NCBI GenBank assembly: GCA_021821945.1
Contig: JAJZTF010000020.1
Location: forward strand, 1-35,719
Origin: Pseudomonadota bacterium
GTDB taxonomy: Bacteria > Pseudomonadota > Gammaproteobacteria > Burkholderiales > Gallionellaceae
DNA: 35,719 nucleotides
Direction: 5' to 3'
The notes below the pieces were generated by a model. It saw nothing but the letters and a program-made list of their open reading frames with translations, had not been told where the DNA came from and did no database searches. This document shows, in pieces, positions 22,008 to 29,622 of this stretch (position 1 is the stretch's first letter; each line of letters starts with the position of its first letter). Both the position numbers and the translations under genes were made by a program.

Positions 22008-22879
22008 GCGCAATCCTTTCGACCATCATCGTCAACTACAACGCGGGCAGCCTCCTGCGCGGCTGCGTCGGCTCTCTTCTGCAGTGCCCGCTCGACATCC
22101 AGATCATCGTGGTCGACAACGCATCGACAGACGACAGCCTGGAATCGATCACGGGATTGCCGGTGCAGATCATCAGGAACGACCGAAATGCCGGATTTGC
22201 CGCAGCATGCAATGCGGGCGTAAGCGCCGCCACCGCACCCTTCCTGCTCTTCCTCAATCCTGACACCCACTTCGAGCCGGGGGCGCTCACCATCCTGCTG
22301 GATGCGCTTTCCTCCGACAGAAAGGCGGGGATGGCGGGAGGATTGCTGATCAATCCAGACGGGTCAGAACAGGCGGGAGGGCGCCGCGCAGTGCCCACGC
22401 CCTGGCGCTCCTTCGTTCGCGCATTCGGCCTCGTGCGCTTTTCAAACCGATGGCCCAGGCTGTTCTTCGACTTCCACCTGCACAGGCAGCCGCTGCCCGA
22501 GGGCAACGTCGAGGTCGAGGCGATCTCGGGCGCGTGCATGCTGGTCAGCCGCGAGGCGATACGGGACGTGGGCGGATGGGACGAGCGCTACTTCCTGCAC
22601 TGCGAGGATCTGGACTGGTGCATGCGCTTCAGGCAGAAGGGCTGGAAGATACTTTTCGTCCCCAATGCGAAGATCCATCACGCTCTGGGCGCCTGCAGCC
22701 GCAAGCGAAGGGTCTTTGTCGAATGGCACAAGCATCGCGGGATGATGATCTTCTACCGCAAGTTCTTCCGCCACCAGTATCCTGCAGGCCTGATGGCCCT
22801 GGTCGCGGCAGGCGTCTGGATGCGTTTTTGCATGCTGGCTGCCTACCACACGGCAGACCGGGTGAGGCGCAGGCCATGA
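22004..22879 (+). CDS. GT2-family glycosyltransferase (WbbL/rhamnosyltransferase-like)
   Basis: 291 residues, related to the gene before it: STIIVNYNAGSLLRGCVGSL, IIVVDNASTDDSLE, FLNPDTHFEPGAL and LHCEDLDWCMRFRQKGW carry the nucleotide-binding, NPD and ED motifs. The C-terminal EWHKHRGMMIFYRKFF and following hydrophobic helix are typical of this subgroup. AGGAAG precedes the ATG, which overlaps the upstream stop. It is coupled to the SDR gene by another four-base overlap, so the three genes form one translationally coupled operon. Confidence 0.87.
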   Translation: MSAILSTIIVNYNAGSLLRGCVGSLLQCPLDIQIIVVDNASTDDSLESITGLPVQIIRNDRNAGFAAACNAGVSAATAPFLLFLNPDTHFEPGALTILLDALSSDRKAGMAGGLLINPDGSEQAGGRRAVPTPWRSFVRAFGLVRFSNRWPRLFFDFHLHRQPLPEGNVEVEAISGACMLVSREAIRDVGGWDERYFLHCEDLDWCMRFRQKGWKILFVPNAKIHHALGACSRKRRVFVEWHKHRGMMIFYRKFFRHQYPAGLMALVAAGVWMRFCMLAAYHTADRVRRRP

Positions 22880-23697
22880 AAAGGGTCGGCGTTCTGGGCG
22901 CTACCAGCCTCGTGGGTTCCTGTCTTCTCCCCATGCTGGCAAGCTCGGGATTCAAGGTCACAGCCCTTTCGCGCAGCAGGGTCGAACCAACCGCAGACGG
23001 CATAGAATGGCTGCAGCCGGGCGGGCGCCAGGAAATCCCCGCATGGATCAGTCTCGCGCCGGTCTGGACGGTTTCCGGGCACTTCGGCATGCTCGAGAAA
23101 AGCGGGGTCAGGCGCCTGGTCGTCCTCTCGTCGACCAGCCGTTACACCAAGTCCGATTCGGCAGACCCCAGGGAGCGCGAGACTGCAAGGCTACTCGTGG
23201 AAGCCGAGGAGCGCGTGAAGTCGTGGGCCGAAAGCCTGGGAGTCTCATGGATGATACTGCGCCCGACGCTGATATACGGCATGGGGCGGGACAGGAACGT
23301 CTCGGAGATCGCCCGCCTCACGAGACGCTTCCGCTTCTTCCCGCTGCTAGGCGAAGCGCGGGGTCTGCGCCAGCCTGTCCATGCTTGCGATGTCGCATCA
23401 TCCTGCATCAGGGCGCTCGAAACCGGCATCTCGAACCGCGCCTACGACATCTCCGGTGGCGAGACGCTCCCCTACCGCGAGATGGTCGCCAGGATCTTCG
23501 AGGCGCAGGGCATGAATCCGCGCTTCATCCGGATTCCCCTCTTCGCCTTTCGCCTGGCTCTGCTGATGAAACCCTCATGGTCCCCATCCATGGTCGAGCG
23601 CATGAACCGCGATCTGGTGTTCGACCATGGCGACGCCGGGCAAGACCTGGATTTCAGGCCCAGGCGCTTCTCGCTCACCCCGGCCGACCTGCCGTGA
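22876..23697 (+). CDS. NAD(P)-dependent epimerase/dehydratase (extended SDR-like)
   Basis: 273 residues from ATG 22876. The Rossmann motif is VGVLGATSLVGSCLLPML (GxxxxxG variant, residues 8-14); LVVLSSTSRYTKSDS supplies a Ser and a Tyr-x-x-Lys-like STSRYTKS near the expected catalytic position. ILRPTLIYGMGRDRN and VHACDVASSCIRALE are characteristic of sugar-nucleotide epimerases and their relatives. Its middle segment is shortened compared with classic UDP-sugar epimerases. Being coupled to two glycosyltransferases, it probably modifies a nucleotide sugar or lipid-linked sugar for them. Confidence 0.78.
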   Translation: MKRVGVLGATSLVGSCLLPMLASSGFKVTALSRSRVEPTADGIEWLQPGGRQEIPAWISLAPVWTVSGHFGMLEKSGVRRLVVLSSTSRYTKSDSADPRERETARLLVEAEERVKSWAESLGVSWMILRPTLIYGMGRDRNVSEIARLTRRFRFFPLLGEARGLRQPVHACDVASSCIRALETGISNRAYDISGGETLPYREMVARIFEAQGMNPRFIRIPLFAFRLALLMKPSWSPSMVERMNRDLVFDHGDAGQDLDFRPRRFSLTPADLP

Positions 23698-23702
23698 CAC
23701 TG

Positions 23703-24353
23703 TCATATTTGCATGCCCAGTGACCGACGGTTTGCGATGCTCCTCATCCTGTCATAGCTCATTTCCTTGCTTGCGATCAGCAACAGTTCGGCCGTGGCCA
23801 GCGCGTCGCAGAGCGCGTCGTGCCTCTCCTCTATGACGATCGAGAAGTGATGAACCCAGTCGTCCAGCGTCCGGAGATTGAGGCTGGGCCTGATCGCGGG
23901 AAGGACATGGGCCAGATCCAGCCAGCGATGCCTGAAATCAAGCCCCAGGTATTCCTTCATCGCCCGCCTGATCGCAGTCTCGTCGAATGCCACGTGGAAT
24001 GCGACAAGGGGAGACTTGCCGAGATATTCCAGGAAATCGAGAAGCGCATCCGCGGGCGGCAGCCCCTGCCGCTGCGTCTCTCCGGTGATGCCGTGCACCA
24101 GGATGTTTTCCCTGCTGCTCGCATCCTTCTGGCGAAGCACCACGGAAAAGCCCCCGCCCAGGGCGATGCGGCCATCCCTGACTGCCACCGCGCCTATCGA
24201 GATCAGCGCATCCCGCGTCGGATCGAGCCCCTTGGTCTCCACGTCGACCACCACGATGCGCCCGCCTTCGTCTGGCAGCTTCCTCCATGCATCCAGGCGG
24301 CCCCTCTGTTCCGGGCTCAAATCGGGTCCGAACAGCCGCCTCATCAGGCTCAT
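23703..24353 (-). CDS. DEDDh-family 3'-5' exonuclease (DnaQ-like)
   Basis: 216 residues. The catalytic set is complete: D37 and E39 (VVVDVETKGLD), D124 (FHVAFDETAI), H178 and D183 (ERHDALCDALATAEL). This is the RNase T/DNA polymerase III epsilon exonuclease fold, without a polymerase or helicase partner domain. The start overlaps the stop of the DUF294 gene by four bases (24350-24353), so the two are cotranscribed; this pairing is common in proteobacteria. The role of such stand-alone exonucleases is generally unclear, and no specific substrate can be assigned. Confidence 0.88.
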   Translation of the reverse strand: MSLMRRLFGPDLSPEQRGRLDAWRKLPDEGGRIVVVDVETKGLDPTRDALISIGAVAVRDGRIALGGGFSVVLRQKDASSRENILVHGITGETQRQGLPPADALLDFLEYLGKSPLVAFHVAFDETAIRRAMKEYLGLDFRHRWLDLAHVLPAIRPSLNLRTLDDWVHHFSIVIEERHDALCDALATAELLLIASKEMSYDRMRSIANRRSLGMQI

Positions 24354-26179
24354 AGCTGATAGACCTGGGCGAGCTTGGCCTGAACCTTGCGCGCCTGCCT
24401 GAAGGCCTCCTTCAGGATGCGCCGGTCCAGGTCGTTCAATGACTCAGGATCTATCAGGTTGTCCTGCGCTCCCTCGCCGTGGTGGCGCAGCCTCAGCATC
24501 TGTATGTAGAGGAACGCATCCGCCCAGCCTCCGATCTCCGCCTCCCCCACGTTGAGCGCATGGGCGCTCTGCCTCAGACGCTGCAGGGTATTGGTGCTCA
24601 CGACCCCGTTTGCCAGTGCGAAGATGCGCGCCGCATCGACGAAGGGCGTGATGCCGTTCACCTTCAGATCGAGCTTGGCCCCCCTGCCCACCGCGAAGTC
24701 GCGCAACACACCCAGGGGCGGGCGGTTGATGAGCGCATTCTCCGCCATCTGATGCAGGAATCTCGGCTGGTCTGCGGCTACCCTCGCAAGCCATTGCCTC
24801 AATTCATCGGCGAGCCTGAAGTCTCCGCTGATCGGCCTGAAGTCGAAGAAGATGGTCGCATGAAGCAGCGCGGGCTGCGAGCCCGACGTGATCCAGTTCA
24901 GGAACACCCCCCGCCATTCCGCAAGGGAAAGACACCAGGCAGGGTTCGAGGCCATCACGTTGCCCCGGCACAGCGGATAGCCGCATTCGGCGAGCATCTC
25001 GTTGATTCTTCTTGCATGGGGCAGCAGCCTCTTCCTCATTCCGTCCGCAGTCATGCCTTCCGGCACCGAAAATATCAGCGCATTGTCCTGGTCCGTCGAG
25101 AGCGTCTGCTCCACCCTGCCCTCGGACCCCAGCGCGATCCAGCATGCGTGCTCCATCCCCCCCAGTTCGAGCCCAACCGCTTTTGACACCAGCTGGTCGT
25201 TGAAGGTGGAGATGAACTGGGTGAGCTGTTCAGCCGCCATTCCCTGCGCCATCATGTTGTGCGCGAGGCGCCTGATGTCGGATGCCGCCTGCCGCAGATC
25301 CTCCACGTCATCCGCATGCCGTATGGACTCCCCTATCTCGCGCAGCCCCACCCTCTGCAGCGCGAAGAGATCCTTTTCCGAGACAATGCCTTTTAGCCTT
25401 CCCTCATCCACCAGCAGCACATGGCGGCAGCCCTGCTTCGCCATCGCAAGGGCGGCCTCGTGCGCGGGAACATGGGAGGGCAGCATCACGAGGTTTTTGC
25501 TCATGAAGTCGATCACGGGCAGGTTCACATCGACCCCTGGCAGGGCGATGCGCTCAAGAACGTCCGGCAGCGTGAGTATGCCAAGCGGATGGTCATCGGG
25601 ATCGACCGCGATCATTGCCCCCACCCTCGCCTCGTGCATTCGGCTCAAGGCTTCCCGCACGGAAGTATCCGGGGAACAGGAGACGGGCTTCCCCCTCACC
25701 AGCGAGGAAAGGCTGCTCGAGAAAAGATCGGCCGAGGACTGTGCATACTGCGCCAGCATCATCTGTTTGGACTGCTCCAGCAGGTTCGCGATTCTCCGGG
25801 TGCAGAAATCCCTGAAAGGCCCGCTCATCGCGATCAGACTGTGGAAGTCCTCGGAAGGCAGCTCATAGCAGAATGTGTCCATGCCCGCCCTGTAGATGCC
25901 CGCCACCGGGCGGCTTGCAAGCAGAGCACCCAGCGGAAAGCATTCCCCCGCATTGAGCTCGAGCCAGGGGGTTTCTGCGAACTTCTGTTCTCCTGCCACC
26001 AGTCCCTGCTTGATCACGAAGAAGCGCCTGACCTCGCCGTTACCGGGCGAGAGGATCACCTCGCCCTTCCCGTAGTAGGCGAGCTCCATGCGCTCTATCA
26101 TCCAGACCAGGTGCTGCTCCTCCATCCTGTCGAACGGCGCATGCGAGGAAAAGAATTTGAGCTGTGCAGGATGTATCAC
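24350..26179 (-). CDS. cNMP-binding/CBS/DUF294 nucleotidyltransferase-like signalling protein
   Basis: 609 residues. Domain order: cyclic-nucleotide-binding-like fold (about 1-135; the phosphate pocket is degenerate, FPLGALLASRPVAG, without the GE...RS pair), two CBS domains (about 155-275; SVREALSRMHEARVGAMIAV and HVLLVDEGRLKGIVSEKDLF), then a DUF294 nucleotidyltransferase-like domain with GSEGRVEQTLSTDQDNALIF (351-370, the GSxxRxExxxxxDxD pattern of GlnD-type enzymes) and a helical C-terminal domain. It probably senses adenine nucleotides through the CBS pair. The reaction and target are not known. Cotranscribed with the exonuclease gene. Confidence 0.87.
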   Translation of the reverse strand: MIHPAQLKFFSSHAPFDRMEEQHLVWMIERMELAYYGKGEVILSPGNGEVRRFFVIKQGLVAGEQKFAETPWLELNAGECFPLGALLASRPVAGIYRAGMDTFCYELPSEDFHSLIAMSGPFRDFCTRRIANLLEQSKQMMLAQYAQSSADLFSSSLSSLVRGKPVSCSPDTSVREALSRMHEARVGAMIAVDPDDHPLGILTLPDVLERIALPGVDVNLPVIDFMSKNLVMLPSHVPAHEAALAMAKQGCRHVLLVDEGRLKGIVSEKDLFALQRVGLREIGESIRHADDVEDLRQAASDIRRLAHNMMAQGMAAEQLTQFISTFNDQLVSKAVGLELGGMEHACWIALGSEGRVEQTLSTDQDNALIFSVPEGMTADGMRKRLLPHARRINEMLAECGYPLCRGNVMASNPAWCLSLAEWRGVFLNWITSGSQPALLHATIFFDFRPISGDFRLADELRQWLARVAADQPRFLHQMAENALINRPPLGVLRDFAVGRGAKLDLKVNGITPFVDAARIFALANGVVSTNTLQRLRQSAHALNVGEAEIGGWADAFLYIQMLRLRHHGEGAQDNLIDPESLNDLDRRILKEAFRQARKVQAKLAQVYQL

Positions 26180-26275
26180 GCCACATCCTTTATCAATACG
26201 ACAAGGTCATCCTTCATACGGCAGCTCCCATGTTCGGATTGCTTCGATGCTCGCCGCAATCCGTCGATTATCCGC

Positions 26276-26307
26276 TTGAGAAATGCATATTTTATATGTA
26301 TCATGCA
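26276..26307 (+). promoter_or_regulatory. brnTA promoter with operator repeats
   Basis: TTGAGA (26276-26281) and TATCAT (26299-26304) are 17 bases apart, five of six matches each. An inverted repeat TGCAT (26284-26288) / ATGCA (26303-26307) spans the spacer and -10, and CATAT-TTT-ATATG (26286-26298) sits inside it; these are probable BrnA operator sites. Transcription would start at about 26311, the A of the brnT ATG, so the message may be leaderless. Confidence 0.6.
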
Positions 26308-26310
26308 CAC

Positions 26311-26577
26311 ATGGACTTTGTGTTTGATCCCAAAAAGGCGGTTGCCAATTTCCAGAAGCATGGTGTTTCCTTTGCGGAAGTTGAGCCGGTGTTTTATGAC
26401 GCTTTTGCGCTGACCCGCGAAGACCGCGATGCATCAGGCGAGGCGAGGTTTGTAACAGTTGGTGCGGATGCATTGGGCCGTCTTTTAGCAGTGTGCTGGG
26501 CTCAGCGTGGAGATTGTATCCGTTTGATTTCGGCTCGGTTTGCCACCTCGACAGAAAGAAAAAGTTATGAAAGCTAA
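26311..26577 (+). CDS. brnT: BrnT-family toxin (RelE-like ribonuclease)
   Basis: 88 residues. It opens with MDFVFDPKKAVANFQKHGVS, the BrnT hallmark (FxWDPxKAxxNxxKHGVSF), followed by FAEVEPVFYDAF, a REDRDASGEARFVTVG strand and the terminal RLISARFATSTERKSYES. The conserved ISARxAxxxExxxYE end is present. BrnT cleaves RNA and stops translation when freed. The start at 26311 fits the family N-terminus; ATG 26296 is less likely. No ribosome binding site precedes it, in line with a leaderless transcript. Toxin first, antitoxin second with an 11-base overlap, as usual for brnTA. Confidence 0.9.
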   Translation: MDFVFDPKKAVANFQKHGVSFAEVEPVFYDAFALTREDRDASGEARFVTVGADALGRLLAVCWAQRGDCIRLISARFATSTERKSYES

Positions 26578-26815
26578 TTACGACATGACTCATGCCAAAC
26601 GCGGCGCGGTAGTTGCGCAGCAAGGCAAGACACGGATTACGATCTATCTGGATGACCAAGTGGTTGCAGGTTTCAAGAAACGCGGCGAAGCGTTGGGCAA
26701 GGGTTATCAGACCTTGATCAACGAGGCCCTGAACGCTGCACTGCTGGCGGATGATGCGCCCGTGACGGTCAACACGCTGCGTCAGGTGCTGCGCGAGGAG
26801 TTGCACGCGGCCTGA
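26567..26815 (+). CDS. brnA: BrnA-family antitoxin (ribbon-helix-helix)
   Basis: 82 residues from ATG 26567. The ribbon-helix-helix lies in about residues 22-60 (KTRITIYLDDQVVAGFKKRG, GYQTLINEALNAAL), where the RITIYLDD strand contacts DNA. The C-terminal helix (TVNTLRQVLREEL) should bind the toxin or dimer partner. It is preceded by a purine-rich GAAAGAAAAA stretch within brnT. It would neutralise BrnT and, with it, repress the promoter at 26276-26304. The 152 bases after it to the potD end show no gene and no convincing terminator. Confidence 0.9.
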   Translation: MKANYDMTHAKRGAVVAQQGKTRITIYLDDQVVAGFKKRGEALGKGYQTLINEALNAALLADDAPVTVNTLRQVLREELHAA

Positions 26816-26967
26816 CAAAGCGCCAGATCCAGAGTTGCCGTTATTGATGGCGTGGTGAGGCTGCCGATTGTTTCGGTCAGCCGGAAAGAATGTAGAGACC
26901 GATCCTATGGTTCCGGAACATTCTATCCATGAACGGTTTATTAAAGTTTCAACTTTGGTTTCCAGAA

Positions 26968-28011
26968 TCATTTTAGTTTGATTTCCGTCCAGATGCGCGA
27001 CAATACCCGCCTCTGCCTGTAGTCGAGATCGCGCAGCATCTCCAGCCTTTTGGTGTCCTTCGGGAATACCGCAGGATTGTCCGCGATGTCAGGCAAAATA
27101 TACCTCATCGCGGCCTCGTTGGGGTTCCCGGAACCTATCAGGTTGGTGAGCTCTGCGGAATTTCTTCCCTCGAGCATGAAGTTGATGAAGGAAAGCGCGA
27201 GATCGGGGCGCGTACCCGATTTCGGCATCACCATGGAATCCAGCGCGAGCACCGCGCCTTCCCTGGGCAGGCTTGCAAGAATCCGGAATTTCCTTCCGGC
27301 CGCCTTCGCGTCCTGATCCGCCTGGAAGATGTCGTTCGAATAGCCATGCACCAGCCAGATCTCCCCTATCGCAAGCTCCCGGATGTAGCTCGACGCATTG
27401 AAGGCGGCCCAGTAGGGTTTGGCCTTCAGGATCACATCGCGCGCCCTTTTCCAGTGATGCTCGTCGACATCGTTTGCCGAATAGCCGAGATATATCAGCG
27501 CGGCCGCGATGAGCTCGCGCTGGCTGTCTAGAACGGTGACGCGCCCCTTCAGTTTGGCGAGGTAGCGCGGATCGAAGATCACCGCCCAGCTGTCGACAGG
27601 AAGGCCGAGTTCTCTTATCTTCCGGCTGTTGTAGCCGATCAGCGTGATGGTGTAGGCATAGGGCACGGAATACACATTGCCGGGATCGAACCATGTGTTC
27701 ATGAATTTCGGGGAGATGTTTGCGAGATTGGGCAGCCTGCCCTTGTCCAATGGCTTGAGCGCATGCTGGCGTATCAGCGATTCGACCGCGTTCCCGGTCG
27801 GCACGATGAGGTCGTAGCCTTTCGCCCCGGCAGCGAGCTTGGCCAGCATCTCCTCGTTGTCCGAATAGTAGTCCTGGACCACCCGGCAGGAACACTGCCT
27901 CTCGAAGCGCGCTATGGTCCTGTCGGAGATGTAGTTGTTCCAGTTGTACAGGTGCAGGAGATCCTCAGCATGGGCCGGGAAGGAAAGGAGCAGGAGCAGG
28001 AGATATCTCAT
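26968..28011 (-). CDS. potD: Spermidine/putrescine-type ABC transporter substrate-binding protein
   Basis: 347 residues from ATG 28011, which overlaps the permease stop (ATGA) and yields a proper signal peptide (MRYLLLLLLSFPAHA, cleaved before EDLL). The mature start LLHLYNWNNYISDRTIARFE and the later YDLIVPTGNAVESLIRQHAL and VPYAYTITLIGYN blocks are typical of PotD/PotF. It would bind a polyamine in the periplasm and deliver it to the permeases. The exact polyamine cannot be read from the sequence. It is the last gene of the potABCD-order operon. Confidence 0.9.
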   Translation of the reverse strand: MRYLLLLLLSFPAHAEDLLHLYNWNNYISDRTIARFERQCSCRVVQDYYSDNEEMLAKLAAGAKGYDLIVPTGNAVESLIRQHALKPLDKGRLPNLANISPKFMNTWFDPGNVYSVPYAYTITLIGYNSRKIRELGLPVDSWAVIFDPRYLAKLKGRVTVLDSQRELIAAALIYLGYSANDVDEHHWKRARDVILKAKPYWAAFNASSYIRELAIGEIWLVHGYSNDIFQADQDAKAAGRKFRILASLPREGAVLALDSMVMPKSGTRPDLALSFINFMLEGRNSAELTNLIGSGNPNEAAMRYILPDIADNPAVFPKDTKRLEMLRDLDYRQRRVLSRIWTEIKLK

Positions 28012-28769
28012 GCCTCGCCCTTGATCGCCTCGGGCGCCAGCCTCATCGCGACAAGCGTGAGGACAAGCGTCAGGATCATCAGAAGCGTTGATACCGCATT
28101 GACCTCGGGCGTCACGGAAATCTTGATCATCGAATAGATCCTGAGCGGCAAAGTCTGGAATCCCACTCCCGCCGTGAAGAAGGTGATCACGAAATCGTCT
28201 ATCGAGAGCGTGAAGGCCATCAGAAAGCCCGCGATTATCCCGGGCATCACAAGCGGGAGGGTGACGTGGCGGAAGACCGCAAGAGGCGATGCGCCGAGAT
28301 CCCGCGCCGCATCGAACAGGCTCCGGTCGAGGCTGGCGACAGACACCCTGACTACCACGGCGACGAATCCCACGGAGAAGGCGACATGGGCCAGCACGAC
28401 CGTGAGCATGCCAAGATCCATGTCCATGAGCTGTATGAAGAATAGCAGAAGGGAGACGCCTGCCAGCACCTCGGGCATCGCCACCGGCGCCATCACCAGG
28501 AAATTCAGGAATTTCAGCCTGTAGCGCTGTATCGCGATGCCGGCCAGGGTGCCGAGCACGGTGGCGATCAGGCTGGATGCGAATGCCACGGCGAGCGAAT
28601 TCCCTGCGGCCTTGAGCATCTCGTCGTCCCTGAACAGCACCCTGTACCATCCCAGCGTGAACCCCACCCATTCGGCATTCAGCCTCGAATCGTTGAAGGA
28701 ATAGACGATTACAACGACGAGCGGGAGATAGAGGAAGATGAACACGCCCAAGACCCAAAGCCTATGCAT
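28008..28769 (-). CDS. potC: Polyamine ABC transporter permease (PotC-like)
   Basis: 253 residues with about six membrane helices. The EAA loop is clear: DAARDLGASPLAVFRHVTLP, which couples to the ATPase. The N-terminal LYLPLVVVIVYSFNDSRLNA and the late FTLSIDDFVITFFTAGVGFQ are signatures of PotC/PotI. It overlaps PotB by eight bases and PotD by four, so translation is coupled throughout the operon. Confidence 0.92.
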   Translation of the reverse strand: MHRLWVLGVFIFLYLPLVVVIVYSFNDSRLNAEWVGFTLGWYRVLFRDDEMLKAAGNSLAVAFASSLIATVLGTLAGIAIQRYRLKFLNFLVMAPVAMPEVLAGVSLLLFFIQLMDMDLGMLTVVLAHVAFSVGFVAVVVRVSVASLDRSLFDAARDLGASPLAVFRHVTLPLVMPGIIAGFLMAFTLSIDDFVITFFTAGVGFQTLPLRIYSMIKISVTPEVNAVSTLLMILTLVLTLVAMRLAPEAIKGEA

Positions 28770-29622
28770 GGCGGCCTCCCGGTCTGCCGGCCAGCCATGC
28801 GATCAGCATCACCGACAGCGTGAGCAGGACCGCGAGAGCCGAGCCGAAAGGCCAGTCGCGCGCGACCAGGAACTGCTCCTTGATGAGGTTCCCTATCAGC
28901 ATGTCCCTCGTGCCTCCCAGGATCTCGGGAATCACGAACATGCCAAGCGCCGGTATGAAGACCAGCGCAGATCCGGAATAAACGCCGGGAAGGGAAAGCG
29001 GAAAGGTCACGCGCCAGAATCTCTGCCATGAATTCGCCCCAAGGTCCTGGGCCGCATCGAGCAGCAGGGGATCGTGCCTGACCAGGTTCGCGTAGAGCGG
29101 AAGCACCATGAAGGGGAGGTGGGCATAAACCATCGCGACCAGCACGGCGAATGGCGAGAACAGAAGCTGCACATGGGCAAAGCCGAATAAGCCAAGCAGC
29201 GCATTGACGATGCGGTTCAGCGCGGACTGCGGACCCAGCAGCAGCATCCACGCATACACGCGGATCAGGAAATTGCTCGCGAAGGGAAGGATGACCAGGA
29301 GCAGCATCGCATTGCGCCGCCTCTGCGGCGACCTCGACATCAGGAGGGCAAGGGGATAGGCCAGCAGAAGGCAGAAGGCCGTCGTGAGGGATGCCATGAT
29401 GATGGACTTGATGAAGACCCGGATATAGATGAAATCGCTGAAGAAGAACCGGTAGGTCTCGAGCGTAAGTCCGCGGCCCTCGGACATCGGAGCCAGGCCG
29501 CCGTATTCCCCGGGATACCGGAAGGAGGCCAAAAGCATGATCGCGGATGGCACGGCGAATAGCGCCAGCATGAAGAGCGTGGGCGCGCCCGCCAGGAGCC
29601 ATTTTTCGAGGCGCTCATTCAT
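28762..29622 (-). CDS. potB: Polyamine ABC transporter permease (PotB-like)
   Basis: 286 residues from ATG 29622 (MNERLEKWLL), which overlaps the potA stop by eight bases; the in-frame ATG at 29640 would add six residues only. About six membrane helices, with the EAA loop DAAQDLGANSWQRFWRVTFP and the PotB/PotH pattern GMFVIPEILGGTRDMLIGNL. Partner permease of PotC in the inner membrane. Confidence 0.92.
   Translation of the reverse strand: MNERLEKWLLAGAPTLFMLALFAVPSAIMLLASFRYPGEYGGLAPMSEGRGLTLETYRFFFSDFIYIRVFIKSIIMASLTTAFCLLLAYPLALLMSRSPQRRRNAMLLLVILPFASNFLIRVYAWMLLLGPQSALNRIVNALLGLFGFAHVQLLFSPFAVLVAMVYAHLPFMVLPLYANLVRHDPLLLDAAQDLGANSWQRFWRVTFPLSLPGVYSGSALVFIPALGMFVIPEILGGTRDMLIGNLIKEQFLVARDWPFGSALAVLLTLSVMLIAWLAGRPGGRHA

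Noticed and set aside
26968..28758. Apparent 596-residue fusion reaching from the permease region into potD
   Set aside because: The extra 249 residues are the permease gene read in another frame; ATG 28011 with a signal peptide and an ATGA overlap is the true potD start.
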